Shown: positions 41,519 to 50,292, counted from the stretch's first letter. The stretch: 64,000 bases of DNA from JAJRXR01 sp041987545 (GCA_041987545.1 JBHIWH010000010.1:1-64000), one strand, 5' to 3'. Made by a program: numbers and translations. Notes: generated from the sequence alone by a model not told the origin.

Positions 41519-42553
41519 TTGAGGTCAAGAACCACCACCACACCAGCGTCGATCGTCACCCGCACACTCGCCCCCCTGTTCATGGGGATCGGCGTGCTCC
41601 TGCCCGGCGTGTGCGCCCAGGCGGCCGCCGCGGCGAGCATCCCGCCCCCCGCCTCGTTCGAGGCGCTCGAGCAGTTCCCCGAGCCCCCCCGGACCGGCGG
41701 CGACTTCGGGTACGTCACCCGGCCCATCGCGCGCACCGGTGTGGGCATCCACGTCAACATGCACGTCGTCAGGACCACCAACCTCGGGTGGCAGCGCTTC
41801 GAGGAGATGGTCGAGGTCGCCCGCGCGGGCGGGTTCTATCTCTTCCTCAACAACCTCGACGGCGCCCGCGGCACGCAGCACGTCGCCGCCACCTTCGACA
41901 ACTGGACCTTCGAGGAACTCACGACCTTCGCATCGATCATCTCAGGCTCCCGCGTCCCGATCCTGATGTACGTCGGCGCCGTCGAGGTCGATGGCGTCAT
42001 GTTCGTTGTCGGCCCAGACCGGCTCCTGTCCTGGCACGCCGACGTCACCTGGCTCCGATCCGTGACCGGCGCCAACGCGGGGCTTGTCATCGACGCCGGC
42101 TCGCTCGGCGTTCCGGACATGGCGCCCGGCGGGGGCACCTTCCTCTGGTACTACTCCCTGTACGCACGCATCATGGCCACCATGAACATCGAGGTCGGCT
42201 TCGAGGCCATCCGTCTCGACAACCAGGACCGCCCCCTCGAGGACCGCCGGTATTACGGCCTGCTCCAGTTCATCACCGACCGATTCGCCACCATCCCGCC
42301 GGGCATCGACTTCGACGCCCGCATCATGAGCGCGATCGACGCGCTCCCGGCGTCCAAGACCGACCTCATCAACACCGTCTGGCTCGAGAACCACACCTGG
42401 AACGAGCTGGGCGACGGCGACGACGTCCCCATGGTCTACCTCCAGGCCTGGGGCCTCTCGTCCCCCGCCGGGCTCCAGGCCGCCGCCGCGGCCAGGCTCT
42501 TCGACAAGGGCTACGGCCTGGTCTTCCCCCCCGAGTCCTTCGGCATCGACTAG
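41519..42553 (+). CDS. Secreted protein of unknown family, tandem paralog A
   Basis: 344 aa. TTG 41519 follows CGGAGG by 8 nt and gives a regular signal peptide (ASIVTRTLAPLFMGIGVLLP...AQA); the downstream paralog has the same layout with GTG. The body reads like an alpha/beta barrel: GVGIHVNMHVVRTTNLGWQR, AGGFYLFLNNLDGARG, GSRVPILMYVGAVEVDGV, VVGPDRLLSWHADVTWL, VGFEAIRLD and YGLLQFITDRFATIP, ending LFDKGYGLVFPPES. It is about half identical to the next gene. No known catalytic motif; a sugar-active role is only a guess. ATG 41486 is an alternative start. Confidence 0.75.
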   Translation: MRSRTTTTPASIVTRTLAPLFMGIGVLLPGVCAQAAAAASIPPPASFEALEQFPEPPRTGGDFGYVTRPIARTGVGIHVNMHVVRTTNLGWQRFEEMVEVARAGGFYLFLNNLDGARGTQHVAATFDNWTFEELTTFASIISGSRVPILMYVGAVEVDGVMFVVGPDRLLSWHADVTWLRSVTGANAGLVIDAGSLGVPDMAPGGGTFLWYYSLYARIMATMNIEVGFEAIRLDNQDRPLEDRRYYGLLQFITDRFATIPPGIDFDARIMSAIDALPASKTDLINTVWLENHTWNELGDGDDVPMVYLQAWGLSSPAGLQAAAAARLFDKGYGLVFPPESFGID

Positions 42554-42668
42554 CGGGCCCCCGCGTCCGAAAAAAGCCCGGGACTCGGCCCGATCCGTGC
42601 GGTAGCATCGCCCCGCAGACCGCCGTCGTCGGCCCCGGCCGGCAGGGCGGTCTCGGAGGAGAGTCGCC

Positions 42669-43691
42669 GTGCCCATTCGTTCGCACACGCCCACCCGGGT
42701 CGCGCCCGGTCCCCGCCGGTCACTCGCCGCCGTCGCGCTGTGGGCGTGCCTGGCCATCTCCGCCCCGGCCGCCGCGCACCCGCCCATGCTCGAGTCGGCC
42801 GACACGCCCGCGGCCGCGGACGTCCGCGGCGGGTTCTCCTCGCCCGTCTACATGCTCGACCCCATCACGCCGACGGGCATCAGCGTCCACGTGAACATGC
42901 CGGTCGTCCGGGGCACGAACAACGGCTGGGACGACTTCGCCCGCACCGTCCGCACCGCCCGCCACTCGGGCTTCGCGCTCTTCCTCAACAACATCTCCGG
43001 GCCCCGCCAGGGCTCGTCCATGATCGCCGCCACCTTCGACGACTGGCCCTACCACGACCTGATCCGGCTCACGAGAATCCTCGCCGGTTCCAGGGTCCCC
43101 GTGCTCCTCTACGTCGGGCCCGTCGAGAACCACGGCGACGACCTCGTCGTCGACGCCGACCGCCTCCTCTCGTGGTGGAACGACGCGCTCTGGATCAGCT
43201 CGCTGACCGGAGCCCGCTGCGGTCTCGTCATCGACGGCAGCACGCTCTACACGCCCGGCGGCGCGCCCGACGGGTCCACCCCCTTCGCCTGGTTCTCCAT
43301 GTTCGCCGCCATCCTCGCGCCCTACGGCATGGAGGTCGGCTTCGAGGCCTTCCGCCGCCACCCCAACGGCACCCCCTACGAGGACCGCCGCCACTACGCC
43401 CTCCTCCAGTACATCTACACCCGCTACGCCACCCTCCCCGCATCCGCCGACACCGACGCCCGCATCATGAGCGCCATCGACGCCCTGCCCGCGGCCCAGA
43501 ACGCCCTCCGCAACACCGTCTGGCTGCACAACACCCCATGGGACGAGCTGGGCGACGGCGACGACGTCCCCCAGGAGTGGCTCGACGCCTGGGGACTGAC
43601 CAGCCCCGCCCAGCTCCAGGGCGCGGCCGTCGCCCGCCTCTACGCCAAGGGCTACGCGCTCGTCCTGCCCGCCGAGATCGTCGCCCCCTGA
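42669..43691 (+). CDS. Secreted protein of unknown family, tandem paralog B
   Basis: 340 aa, GTG start with GGAGGA 8 nt upstream and a TAGCAT -10-like box 55-60 nt upstream. Signal peptide RRSLAAVALWACLAISAPAA. The body aligns along its whole length with the upstream gene: GISVHVNMPVVRGTNNGWDD, GFALFLNNISGPRQG, GSRVPVLLYVGPVENHG, VVDADRLLSWWNDALW, VGFEAFRRHPNG, YALLQYIYTRYATLP and LYAKGYALVLPAEI. Tandem duplication followed by divergence. Function unknown. Confidence 0.75.
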   Translation: MPIRSHTPTRVAPGPRRSLAAVALWACLAISAPAAAHPPMLESADTPAAADVRGGFSSPVYMLDPITPTGISVHVNMPVVRGTNNGWDDFARTVRTARHSGFALFLNNISGPRQGSSMIAATFDDWPYHDLIRLTRILAGSRVPVLLYVGPVENHGDDLVVDADRLLSWWNDALWISSLTGARCGLVIDGSTLYTPGGAPDGSTPFAWFSMFAAILAPYGMEVGFEAFRRHPNGTPYEDRRHYALLQYIYTRYATLPASADTDARIMSAIDALPAAQNALRNTVWLHNTPWDELGDGDDVPQEWLDAWGLTSPAQLQGAAVARLYAKGYALVLPAEIVAP

Positions 43692-43776
43692 CCGCCCCGC
43701 GTCTCACCCGGTACCATCGCCCGTGCCCCAGCGGGCGGCGCCCGCCGCCCCGCGCGAACGCCCCCGAGAGACGCCC

Positions 43777-44532
43777 ATGATCGACAAACGCGCCGACTCC
43801 GCCGCCGCCGCCCTCGCCGACCTCCGCGACCGGGGCATCATCCGCGACGGCATGATGTGCATGGTCGGCGGCTTCGGGCTCTGCGGCATCCCCGAGCAGC
43901 TCATCGTCGCCCTCCGCGACACCGGCGTGAAGGGCATCACCTGCGTCTCCAACAACGCCGGCGTCGATGGCTGGGGCCTGGGCCTCCTGCTCGAGACCAA
44001 GCAGATCCGGAAGATGATCTCCAGCTATGTCGGCGAGAACGACGAGTTCGCCCGCCAGTTCCTCGACGGCGAGCTCGAGGTCGAGTTCAACCCCCAGGGC
44101 ACGCTCGCCGAGCGCGTCCGCGCCGGTGGCGCCGGCATCCCCGCCTTCTACACCGCCTCGGGCGCGGGCACCAAGGTCGCCGAGGGCAAGGAGACCCGCG
44201 CCTTCACGCCCCCCATGGCCGGCCCGGAGGTCCACGCCGAGTTCCGCCGCGAGCGCGACTACGTCATGGAGACCGGGCTCTACGGCGACCTGGCTCTGGT
44301 GAAGGCCTGGAAGGCCGACGAGTTCGGCAACCTGGTCTTCCGCAAGACCGCCCGCAACTTCAACCCCATGATGGCCACCGCCGCGGCGTTCACCGTCGCC
44401 GAGGTCGAGCAGATCGTCCCCGTGGGCCAGATCGACCCCGACCAGGTCCACACCCCCGGCGCGTTCGTCGACCGCATCGTCCAGACCGTCAGCGAGAAGC
44501 GCATCGAGCAGCGGACGACCAGCCCCGGCTGA
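43777..44532 (+). CDS. scoA: 3-oxoacid CoA-transferase subunit A
   Basis: 251 aa, alpha subunit of the SCOT/AtoD-type CoA transferase (CoA from an acyl-CoA to acetoacetate or a related 3-oxoacid). Typical marks: DGMMCMVGGFGLCGIPEQLI, SNNAGVDGWGLGLLLETKQI, SSYVGENDEFARQFLDGELE, FNPQGTLAERVRAGGAGIPA, FYTASGAGTKVAEGKE and NPMMATAAAFTVAEVEQIV. The catalytic subunit B is not adjacent; it is at 52496. A TACCAT box (43712-43717) is 5 nt before an in-frame GTG 43723 that would add 18 unconserved residues; ATG 43777 fits family N termini better. Confidence 0.9.
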   Translation: MIDKRADSAAAALADLRDRGIIRDGMMCMVGGFGLCGIPEQLIVALRDTGVKGITCVSNNAGVDGWGLGLLLETKQIRKMISSYVGENDEFARQFLDGELEVEFNPQGTLAERVRAGGAGIPAFYTASGAGTKVAEGKETRAFTPPMAGPEVHAEFRRERDYVMETGLYGDLALVKAWKADEFGNLVFRKTARNFNPMMATAAAFTVAEVEQIVPVGQIDPDQVHTPGAFVDRIVQTVSEKRIEQRTTSPG

Positions 44533-44558
44533 AGGCGCGCCCGGCCGGCACGAAGACC

Positions 44559-45266
44559 ATGGACACGCAGACCGTCACCACCATCGTCGGCATCGTGGTC
44601 GGCGTGATCCTCGTCGCGGTATTCCCCGGCGCCCTCATGTACCTCGCCGCCCGGGCCTACCTCTCCCCCGACGCCCGCGTCGAGACCCTCGACCCCGAGA
44701 CCCACAAGCAGTTCCTCGACGCGACCCGCGACGTCGGCCTCTGGGCCGAGCGCCACGGCTGGCGGTGGGTCGGCGCTTACGCCTACCCCGCCAATACCTT
44801 CGCCGAGACCCTCCTCGAGGCCTGGCAGACGCCCGGCCTCGACCGCTACCTCATCGCCTTCCGCCACAAGATGAAGCCCAACGCCCTCTACCTCGAGTTC
44901 ATGACCCTCTTCGACGACGCCAATCATCTGGACACGCTGACCAGCCGCGACGACCTGCTCGTCCCGGACGTCCCGGGCCGCTTCATGCAGGTCTTCCCCG
45001 ACGAGCCCGACCTCGACCGCCTCTGGGCCCTGCACCAGCAGGGCGAGCACTGGGCCGCCAGCAGCTTCGGCCTCACGCCCCGCCACGCCGGCGAGGACTT
45101 CGAGACGATGTGGCGCGACGGCGCCTCCCGCGTCCTCCGCGGGCTGATGGCCAAGCCCCTCTGGATCGTGCGTGTCTGGCTGTGGTACCCGCGGACGCTC
45201 ACGCTGGCGGGCAAACCCGTGTCGAGCCGCCGGGGCCTGCGCCCCGCGATGCAGCTCGCCGACTGA
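44559..45266 (+). CDS. Membrane-anchored protein of unknown function
   Basis: 235 aa. N-terminal membrane segment TVTTIVGIVVGVILVAVFPG, then a soluble domain of about 200 residues: ETHKQFLDATRDVGLWAERH, WRWVGAYAYPANTFAETLLE, AFRHKMKPNALYLEFMTLFD and PDLDRLWALHQQGEHWAASS, ending with a basic segment near KPLWIVRVWLWYPRTLTLAG. No recognised motif. It begins 26 nt after the CoA-transferase A stop and may be co-transcribed with it. Confidence 0.65.
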   Translation: MDTQTVTTIVGIVVGVILVAVFPGALMYLAARAYLSPDARVETLDPETHKQFLDATRDVGLWAERHGWRWVGAYAYPANTFAETLLEAWQTPGLDRYLIAFRHKMKPNALYLEFMTLFDDANHLDTLTSRDDLLVPDVPGRFMQVFPDEPDLDRLWALHQQGEHWAASSFGLTPRHAGEDFETMWRDGASRVLRGLMAKPLWIVRVWLWYPRTLTLAGKPVSSRRGLRPAMQLAD

Positions 45267-45376
45267 CGCCGCCCCATCAACACGACAACGGACCGCCCCG
45301 GGGGATGGGGACGGCCCGCTGATCGAGCCCCCTCGCGCGGTCCGCCCGCGTCCGGGAGAGAGAATGTCCGCGTCGG

Positions 45377-46054
45377 TCAGCGCCGGCGCCGCACGCCGGC
45401 CAGCCCGCCCAGGGCGAGCAGCGCCGCCGTCCCGGGCGCCGGGGTGATCGAGACGTTGTCCACGACGCCCGCGATGACGGTGTTGGTCCCGTCGCCGAAC
45501 TGGGCGTAGAGCCGCAGCTCGTCGAACTGGACGCCGTCGATCGACAGGTGGGCGGTGGTCACGTTGTCACGCCCGCCCAGGTCGGAGACGGTCAGCATGT
45601 CGCTGGCGACGACCGACCCGCCGAGCATCGCGTCGAAGAAGACCTCGATCGCGCCCCAGGGCCCGTTCTCGAAGTAGATCAGGTCGAGGCTGGCCGAGTC
45701 CTGCACCGACCCGTTGGTCATCGAGACCGTCGAGAAGATGTTGATCGACAGGTTGTCGCCCGGGACGAACGCGGTCCCGAAGCCCAGCACGTTGGGCGAG
45801 CTGACGGCGCCAGGGAAGTCGTTGAACAGGGCGACGGCCCGCTCGACGATCAGGTCCGTGCCGTACTCGCCCGGGACGAAGTTCGACCCGTCCGGGTTCA
45901 GGCCCGAGACCGTGTTCAGGTCGAAGAACGTGATCCCGCCCGAGGTGAACGTGTCGCCCTTGAAGCCCTCGGTGTCGCTGTCGAAGTTGGCGATGTCCGC
46001 CGAGGCGGCGCCCGCCAGGGCCGCGACCGCGAGGCCGGTGATGATTCCTCTCAT
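45377..46054 (-). CDS. Exported PEP-CTERM-like protein
   Basis: 225 aa. Signal peptide GIITGLAVAALAGAASA, then a beta-rich body (FDSDTEGFKGDTFTSGGITF, FDAMLGGSVVASDMLTV, FDELRLYAQFGDG) reminiscent of a lectin or jelly-roll module, and the sorting-like tail TPAPGTAALLALGGLAGVRR followed by RR. AGGAG lies 8 nt before ATG 46054; the upstream frame to 46084 is not needed. A weaker terminator-like stem is at 45282-45325. It lies directly downstream of the HAF/dockerin-like gene at 46152 on the same strand. Confidence 0.8.
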   Translation of the reverse strand: MRGIITGLAVAALAGAASADIANFDSDTEGFKGDTFTSGGITFFDLNTVSGLNPDGSNFVPGEYGTDLIVERAVALFNDFPGAVSSPNVLGFGTAFVPGDNLSINIFSTVSMTNGSVQDSASLDLIYFENGPWGAIEVFFDAMLGGSVVASDMLTVSDLGGRDNVTTAHLSIDGVQFDELRLYAQFGDGTNTVIAGVVDNVSITPAPGTAALLALGGLAGVRRRR

Positions 46055-46151
46055 AACGAACTCTCCTCTCGTGTTCCGAGTCAAAGGTGGGGGTGTGTGT
46101 CGATGCGAGTCGGTGTGAATCAGTCTTTGATACGAGACCGGTCCCGGCGCC

Positions 46152-47393
46152 TCACGGGCAGCCGGAGCCGAAGATGCTCAGGAACTCCACCACGTCGGAG
46201 AAGTCCCACTGCCCGAACGGCTCGGCCAGGTCCGCCGGGAACTGCATCCCCGCGAACGCCGACAGGAACGCGACCACGTCGGAGAAGTCCAGCTGCCCGA
46301 AGGGCTCGGCCAGGTCCGCGGGGCACGACTCGAGGCCGTACCCCTCGATCAGGAACCCCGCGATCGCCCCGTCCGTCGTCAGGCCGTACCCGACGATGTC
46401 GTTGTTCTCGTTGATCCCCGTCGCCCCGAGCAGCACCTCGAACCCGCTCTCGCCGCGGCCGACGAGCAGGTCGTTCAGGTCGTGCATCTCCCCGTCCATG
46501 TACACCCAGGCCCGGTCGGGAAGCAGGAAGTCGTTGTCGAAGGCCAGCCCCACGATCACGCCCGCCTCGTTGGCGTCCGTCGCCTCGGAGTTCTCGAGCT
46601 CGGGCAGCGTTCCCAGGGTCGAGTAGCCGGGGGGCGTCTGCGTGAACACGCACGCGTTCCAGGGCCCGGGGCTGTCGGCGTTGGTGAACCCGACGACCAT
46701 CCCCGCATCCGTGATCTCCGACGCGATGCTGAACGTGAAGCCGGGCGGGCCGATCTCGAACTCGTCCCACGCGCCACGCCCGTCGGGCGTCGCGAGCATC
46801 GCGATGTCCGGGTCGCCGAAGAAGAACCCGTGCCCGACGAGCACGCTGTTGTTGTTGATCCCCTGGTTGGCGCCGCCCATGTAGAACGACACGGTCCCCT
46901 CGGTCCGCCCGCCGTTTGCGTCATCCCAGATGAAGCCCTTGGAGAAACCGGGCGTCAGCGCCGCCTGCCCGCAGACCTCGCCGTTCTCGTTGATGTCCCA
47001 CGGGATCGAGGAGCCGACCGCGCCCATCTCGATACCCAGGTTGCGCATGCTCAGGTCGGGGGCCCAGAGCGTCGCCTCGCGCGCCCCGGTGGCGGTGAGT
47101 TCGCTGTACCCGACGATCTGGCCCAGGTTGTTGATCGCCTCGGCGTGCGAGGGCTCGCCCGCCCCGCCCCACGCGCCCAGGTCGGTCGCCGCGCCCTTGT
47201 CCCACAGCACGCCGTGCGTCACCGCGTCGCCGGCAAGGTCGGCGTCGCCCACGATCTGGCCCAGGTCGTTGATGTCCCAGGCGAAGGAGTTGGTCCCGCC
47301 GAGCGTCGGCAGGCGAAGGACGTCCCCCCCCGCGACCGCCGTCCCGCACGCCGCCATCATCGCCACGCCGCACACGCATCCAGTCGTCTTCAT
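46152..47393 (-). CDS. Exported HAF-repeat protein with twin dockerin-like C-terminal repeat
   Basis: 413 aa. A short signal peptide is followed by seven to eight repeats of the HAF type with a consensus like AxDINxxGQIVGxS (FAWDINDLGQIVGDADLAG, AEAINNLGQIVGYSELT, IPWDINENGEVCGQAALT, ASEITDAGMVVGFTNADS, EATDANEAGVIVGLAFDN, ATGINENNDIVGYGLTTDG). The C terminus is DLAEPFGQLDFSDVVAFLSA and DLAEPFGQWDFSDVVEFLSI ending FGSGCP. A GGAGATGACGGC precedes the ATG and a promoter TTGAAG-17-TAAAGA lies at 47506-47478. Probably surface or extracellular; function unknown. Confidence 0.8.
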   Translation of the reverse strand: MKTTGCVCGVAMMAACGTAVAGGDVLRLPTLGGTNSFAWDINDLGQIVGDADLAGDAVTHGVLWDKGAATDLGAWGGAGEPSHAEAINNLGQIVGYSELTATGAREATLWAPDLSMRNLGIEMGAVGSSIPWDINENGEVCGQAALTPGFSKGFIWDDANGGRTEGTVSFYMGGANQGINNNSVLVGHGFFFGDPDIAMLATPDGRGAWDEFEIGPPGFTFSIASEITDAGMVVGFTNADSPGPWNACVFTQTPPGYSTLGTLPELENSEATDANEAGVIVGLAFDNDFLLPDRAWVYMDGEMHDLNDLLVGRGESGFEVLLGATGINENNDIVGYGLTTDGAIAGFLIEGYGLESCPADLAEPFGQLDFSDVVAFLSAFAGMQFPADLAEPFGQWDFSDVVEFLSIFGSGCP

Positions 47394-47477
47394 GCCGTCA
47401 TCTCCGGTCCGGACCCGCCCATCGGATCCGTGTGGGTGCCGTCTCTCTTTGGGGCCCGGCTCGCCGGGGCCCAGCCA

Positions 47478-47506
47478 TCTTTACCCACGAGGCCCTTGAT
47501 CTTCAA
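47478..47506 (-). promoter_or_regulatory. Promoter of the HAF-repeat gene
   Basis: On the minus strand TTGAAG (47506-47501), 17-nt spacer, TAAAGA (47483-47478). It predicts a leader of roughly 80 nt before ATG 47393. The surrounding 47490-47540 stretch is less GC-rich than its neighbourhood. Confidence 0.5.
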
Positions 47507-47661
47507 GTCTGTCCTGAGGATAATCCGAAGTCAGATTTCGTGTCAATGGGGGATTCGCCCTTTCTGGGCCCGACGAGCACATGAGCAGACCACGGTTCCG
47601 ACAGCCACCCGCCGCAGGAGCGATCCCCTCCACGGGGCGGGGATCCGGTATCGTCCGGGTG

Positions 47662-48909
47662 ATGCCCGTCGCCCTGGCCCCCCGCAGAGCCGAGCCCCTG
47701 TCCTCAGAGCAGTGGGGGCGCGCCGAGCGGCTGGCCTCCAGGCTCCGGGGCGAGCTGGGCTCGGTCGTCGCGTCGCTCCCCGAGCACGCCCGGGGCGCCT
47801 CGGGCATGTCCAGGCACATCGACGTGGTCCGCAACACCTGCCAGCGGGTGGTCTCGGTCCTGGCCGAGCCCGCCGCCGACGCCGGCACGCTCGCACGCCT
47901 CCCGGGCGTCAAGGGCCTGGAGCAGTTCCTCGAGGGATGCGCGGGCGTCGGCGTGGACGCCGACCTGATCGCCCTGGCCGAGACCGCCGTCCGCGACTTC
48001 GACCGGTTCATCAAAGAGAACGCGGGCAGCCAGTCGAAGCTGGCCGACCGGATCGCCGCGGCCGAGGCCGGCGACGACGCGCACGCGCTCTGCTCGCTCG
48101 AGGCCCGCGCCGACCTCTTCAACGCGGCCGTCAACGTCACCGGCCGCGCCTGCGAGCTGGCCATCAGCCTCGAGGCCTACCGCCCCGCGCCGGGACAGCC
48201 CGACAAGATCGAGCGGGCTGTGGTCAACGGCCTCATCCAGACCTCGGTCACCCCCGGCGGCATCCCCGCCTCGATCCTCGCCGGCGACACCCTCGACCCC
48301 GAGGCCGACCCCCAGCCCGCGCCCGTCTCGCTCGACGAGCAGCCGGCCAAGGGCGCCACGCCCTCGGCCATCCTCGCCGAGTTCTCGACCACGCCCCTGC
48401 CCACCGTCACGACCCGCGGCCCCGGCTCGCAGCTCGTCCAGGTCGTGGACCCCGAACGCCTCGAGCCGGGCACGCGCTTCGACGTCGTCACCGCCCGCCG
48501 CTTCGTCCACCCGTACCACAACCCCGACGGCTCGCCCGCGCTTGACTCGGTCTGGAGCCTGGTCAACTGCCCGAGCCAGCGCCTCATCTTCGACGTCTAC
48601 TTCCACCGCGACATGGAGCGCCTCTTCCGCCCCGCGGTGGACGCGCAGATGTGGTACCCGAACCTCGAGAGCCCGACCGGCGACCGCTGGCTCACCCGAT
48701 TCCCAGCACAGCCCAAGCTACAGCTGCTGGGCGTGGGCATCGGCTCGGCCCAGTCGCCCTTCTACGCCAGGCACGCCGAGCTGACCGCCCACACGTTCGA
48801 GCGCCTCGGCTGGGACCCGGGCGAACTCGTCGGCTTCCGGTGCGAGGTCGAGTACCCCATCTGGCGGGCCGGCTACTGCATGAACCTCGAGTACGTCGCC
48901 CAGGCCTAA
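47662..48909 (+). CDS. Large unknown protein, paralog of the gene at 25639
   Basis: 415 aa, soluble, no signal. N-terminal helical region (MSRHIDVVRNTCQRVVSVLA) and LPGVKGLEQFLEGCAGVGVD correspond to MPGASGVKLLLRGAQRAGVP of the paralog. Further matched blocks are LEARADLFNAAVNVTGRACE versus YQGASYLWGVQARVT, VVTARRFVHPYHNPDGSPAL, and the C-terminal RLGWDPGELVGFRCEVEYPI versus RLGWDPGAFHGFRLRIAYPA. The frame is open to ATG 47581, but TATCGT (47649-47654) sits 7 nt before ATG 47662, making this the likely leaderless start. Function unknown; a regulator is possible from the helical N terminus. Confidence 0.7.
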   Translation: MPVALAPRRAEPLSSEQWGRAERLASRLRGELGSVVASLPEHARGASGMSRHIDVVRNTCQRVVSVLAEPAADAGTLARLPGVKGLEQFLEGCAGVGVDADLIALAETAVRDFDRFIKENAGSQSKLADRIAAAEAGDDAHALCSLEARADLFNAAVNVTGRACELAISLEAYRPAPGQPDKIERAVVNGLIQTSVTPGGIPASILAGDTLDPEADPQPAPVSLDEQPAKGATPSAILAEFSTTPLPTVTTRGPGSQLVQVVDPERLEPGTRFDVVTARRFVHPYHNPDGSPALDSVWSLVNCPSQRLIFDVYFHRDMERLFRPAVDAQMWYPNLESPTGDRWLTRFPAQPKLQLLGVGIGSAQSPFYARHAELTAHTFERLGWDPGELVGFRCEVEYPIWRAGYCMNLEYVAQA

Positions 48910-48949
48910 CCCCCACAGGCCTAGTCCGCCCGGGGCGTATGCTGGCCCG

Positions 48950-49618
48950 ATGCCCGCCCTCGTCAGACCCGACGCGATCACGTTCGACTGCTACGGCACG
49001 CTCATCGATTGGTCCGGGGGCATCCTCGCCGCCCTGTCGCCCTACCGCGACCGCATCGGCATCGAGCACGACGACGCGCTCTTGGCCCAATACGCACAGC
49101 ACGAACGCCGCGTCCAGGCCGGCGCCTGGCGCCCGTACCGCACCGTCCTCCGCGACGTCTTCCGGGCCCTCGTCCCCGGCGCGACCGAGACCGAGACGGA
49201 AACACTGCCCGAGTCGATCGCCTCCTGGCGCCCGTTCCCCGACACGGTCGAGTCGCTGCACCGGCTCAAGAAGTCCTGCCGCCTGGCGATCGTGAGCAAC
49301 ATCGACGACGACCTGATGGGCCAGACGCTGCGACGCCTGAACACAGAGTTCGACGCGGTCGTCACCGCCGAGCAGGTCCGCTCGTACAAGCCGGCCGCGG
49401 CCCACTTCAACGAGGTCACTTCCCGTCTTGATCTTGAGCCCGCCCGCATCCTGCACGCCGCCGAGAGCCGGTACCACGACATCGCCCCCGCCCGGGCCAT
49501 GGGGTTCCGGACGGCGTGGATCAACCGCGCCGGCCCGTCCAGCTCGGGCGAGGCCGACGCCATCCCCGACCAGGAGTTCGCAACGCTCGCCCGGCTCGCC
49601 GACGCGCTCGGGCTGTAG
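48950..49618 (+). CDS. HAD superfamily hydrolase (haloacid dehalogenase type II-like)
   Basis: 222 aa. Nucleophile motif I AITFDCYGTLIDWSGG (Asp15-type), motif II in LAIVSNIDDDLMG, and Lys/acidic motifs in VRSYKPAAAHFNEV and LHAAESRYHDIAPARAMGFR, with AWINRAG closing. The order matches type II haloacid dehalogenases and general phosphatases; phosphatase or dehalogenase cannot be distinguished. ATG 48950 follows TATGCT (48938-48943) by 6 nt. Cytoplasmic. Confidence 0.88.
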   Translation: MPALVRPDAITFDCYGTLIDWSGGILAALSPYRDRIGIEHDDALLAQYAQHERRVQAGAWRPYRTVLRDVFRALVPGATETETETLPESIASWRPFPDTVESLHRLKKSCRLAIVSNIDDDLMGQTLRRLNTEFDAVVTAEQVRSYKPAAAHFNEVTSRLDLEPARILHAAESRYHDIAPARAMGFRTAWINRAGPSSSGEADAIPDQEFATLARLADALGL

Positions 49619-49640
49619 CCGCAACCGCCGGAGACCCGCC

Positions 49641-49910
49641 GTGGGACGACTCATCGGGACACTTCTCATCTTGCTCGGCATCATCCTGATCGCGATCGGT
49701 CTCTACGGCGCCCTGGGCGAGATCCGCGATCTCTACGCCCAGGCCACCACGGACGCGATGGCCCAGCCGGACATCGCCGAGGAGGAACGCCCGGACCGCA
49801 TCCTGCGGCACGTGCTCGTGGGCGCGATCGGCGTCCCGCCCCTCATCGCCGGCTCCGTCCTGACCACGAGGGCCCGGGTCCGCCGCCTCCGCGCCCGCCT
49901 GTCCCCGTAG
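49641..49910 (+). CDS. Small two-span membrane protein
   Basis: 89 aa from GTG 49641 with CCGGAG about 8 nt upstream. A first membrane segment RLIGTLLILLGIILIAIGLY, a short acidic loop (DIAEEERPDRI), a second hydrophobic segment HVLVGAIGVPPLIAGSVL and a basic tail TTRARVRRLRARL. It begins 22 nt after the HAD gene. Function unknown. Confidence 0.65.
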   Translation: MGRLIGTLLILLGIILIAIGLYGALGEIRDLYAQATTDAMAQPDIAEEERPDRILRHVLVGAIGVPPLIAGSVLTTRARVRRLRARLSP

Positions 49911-49961
49911 GGCCCGGTAGGGCCCGGCCGCGGCCCCAAGCGTCCCCAATCCCGCTCCGAG

Positions 49962-49990
49962 TTGAGACCCAGTCTCAATGCCGATACGAT
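49962..49990 (+). promoter_or_regulatory. feoAB promoter with dyad operator over the -35
   Basis: TTGAGA (-35, 49962-49967), 17-nt spacer, TACGAT (-10, 49985-49990). The -35 is part of a perfect dyad TTGAGACCCAGTCTCAA (49962-49978). A Fur- or DtxR-like metal-dependent repressor would fit an operator here; the exact regulator is inference. Confidence 0.7.
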
Positions 49991-50031
49991 CCGCGCGTGG
50001 GGCGATCGAGCCCCACGACGGAGCCTCCCGC

Positions 50032-50292
50032 GTGCCGACCGCCACCGCCCCCGCACCCGTTTCGTTGGACCAGCTGCCCCGCGGCGCCACGTGCCGCGTT
50101 CAGGGCTCGACGCTCGACTCGGCGGACGCGGCCCTGCTGCGGGCGATGGGGCTCCGGCCCGACGCGAGCGTCCGCGTGTGCCGCCTCGGCGAGCCGTGCA
50201 TCGTGAGCGTCAAGGGCGAGTGCGGCCCAGCGTGCCGCATCGGTCTGTCGCGACACCTCGCGCGCCGCGTGCTCGTGAGCCCGGCGTCCTGA
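50032..50292 (+). CDS. feoA: Ferrous iron transport protein FeoA
   Basis: 86 aa SH3-like accessory protein of the FeoB ferrous-iron permease. Motifs: VSLDQLPRGATCRVQG, LLRAMGLRPDASVRVCRLGE, CIVSVKGECGPACRIGLSRH and LARRVLV, all at the usual positions. GTG 50032 has ACGGAG 8 nt upstream. The GTG at 49997, 6 nt after the -10, is in a different frame. Regulated by the upstream dyad promoter (49962-49990). The feoB gene begins 11 nt downstream. Confidence 0.93.
   Translation: MPTATAPAPVSLDQLPRGATCRVQGSTLDSADAALLRAMGLRPDASVRVCRLGEPCIVSVKGECGPACRIGLSRHLARRVLVSPAS

Noticed and set aside
49997..50206. GTG 49997, 6 nt after the feo -10, as a leaderless gene start
   Set aside because: It is in a different frame from FeoA and encodes low-complexity Pro/Ser/Arg sequence. 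FeoA has its own GTG with a ribosome binding site at 50032.
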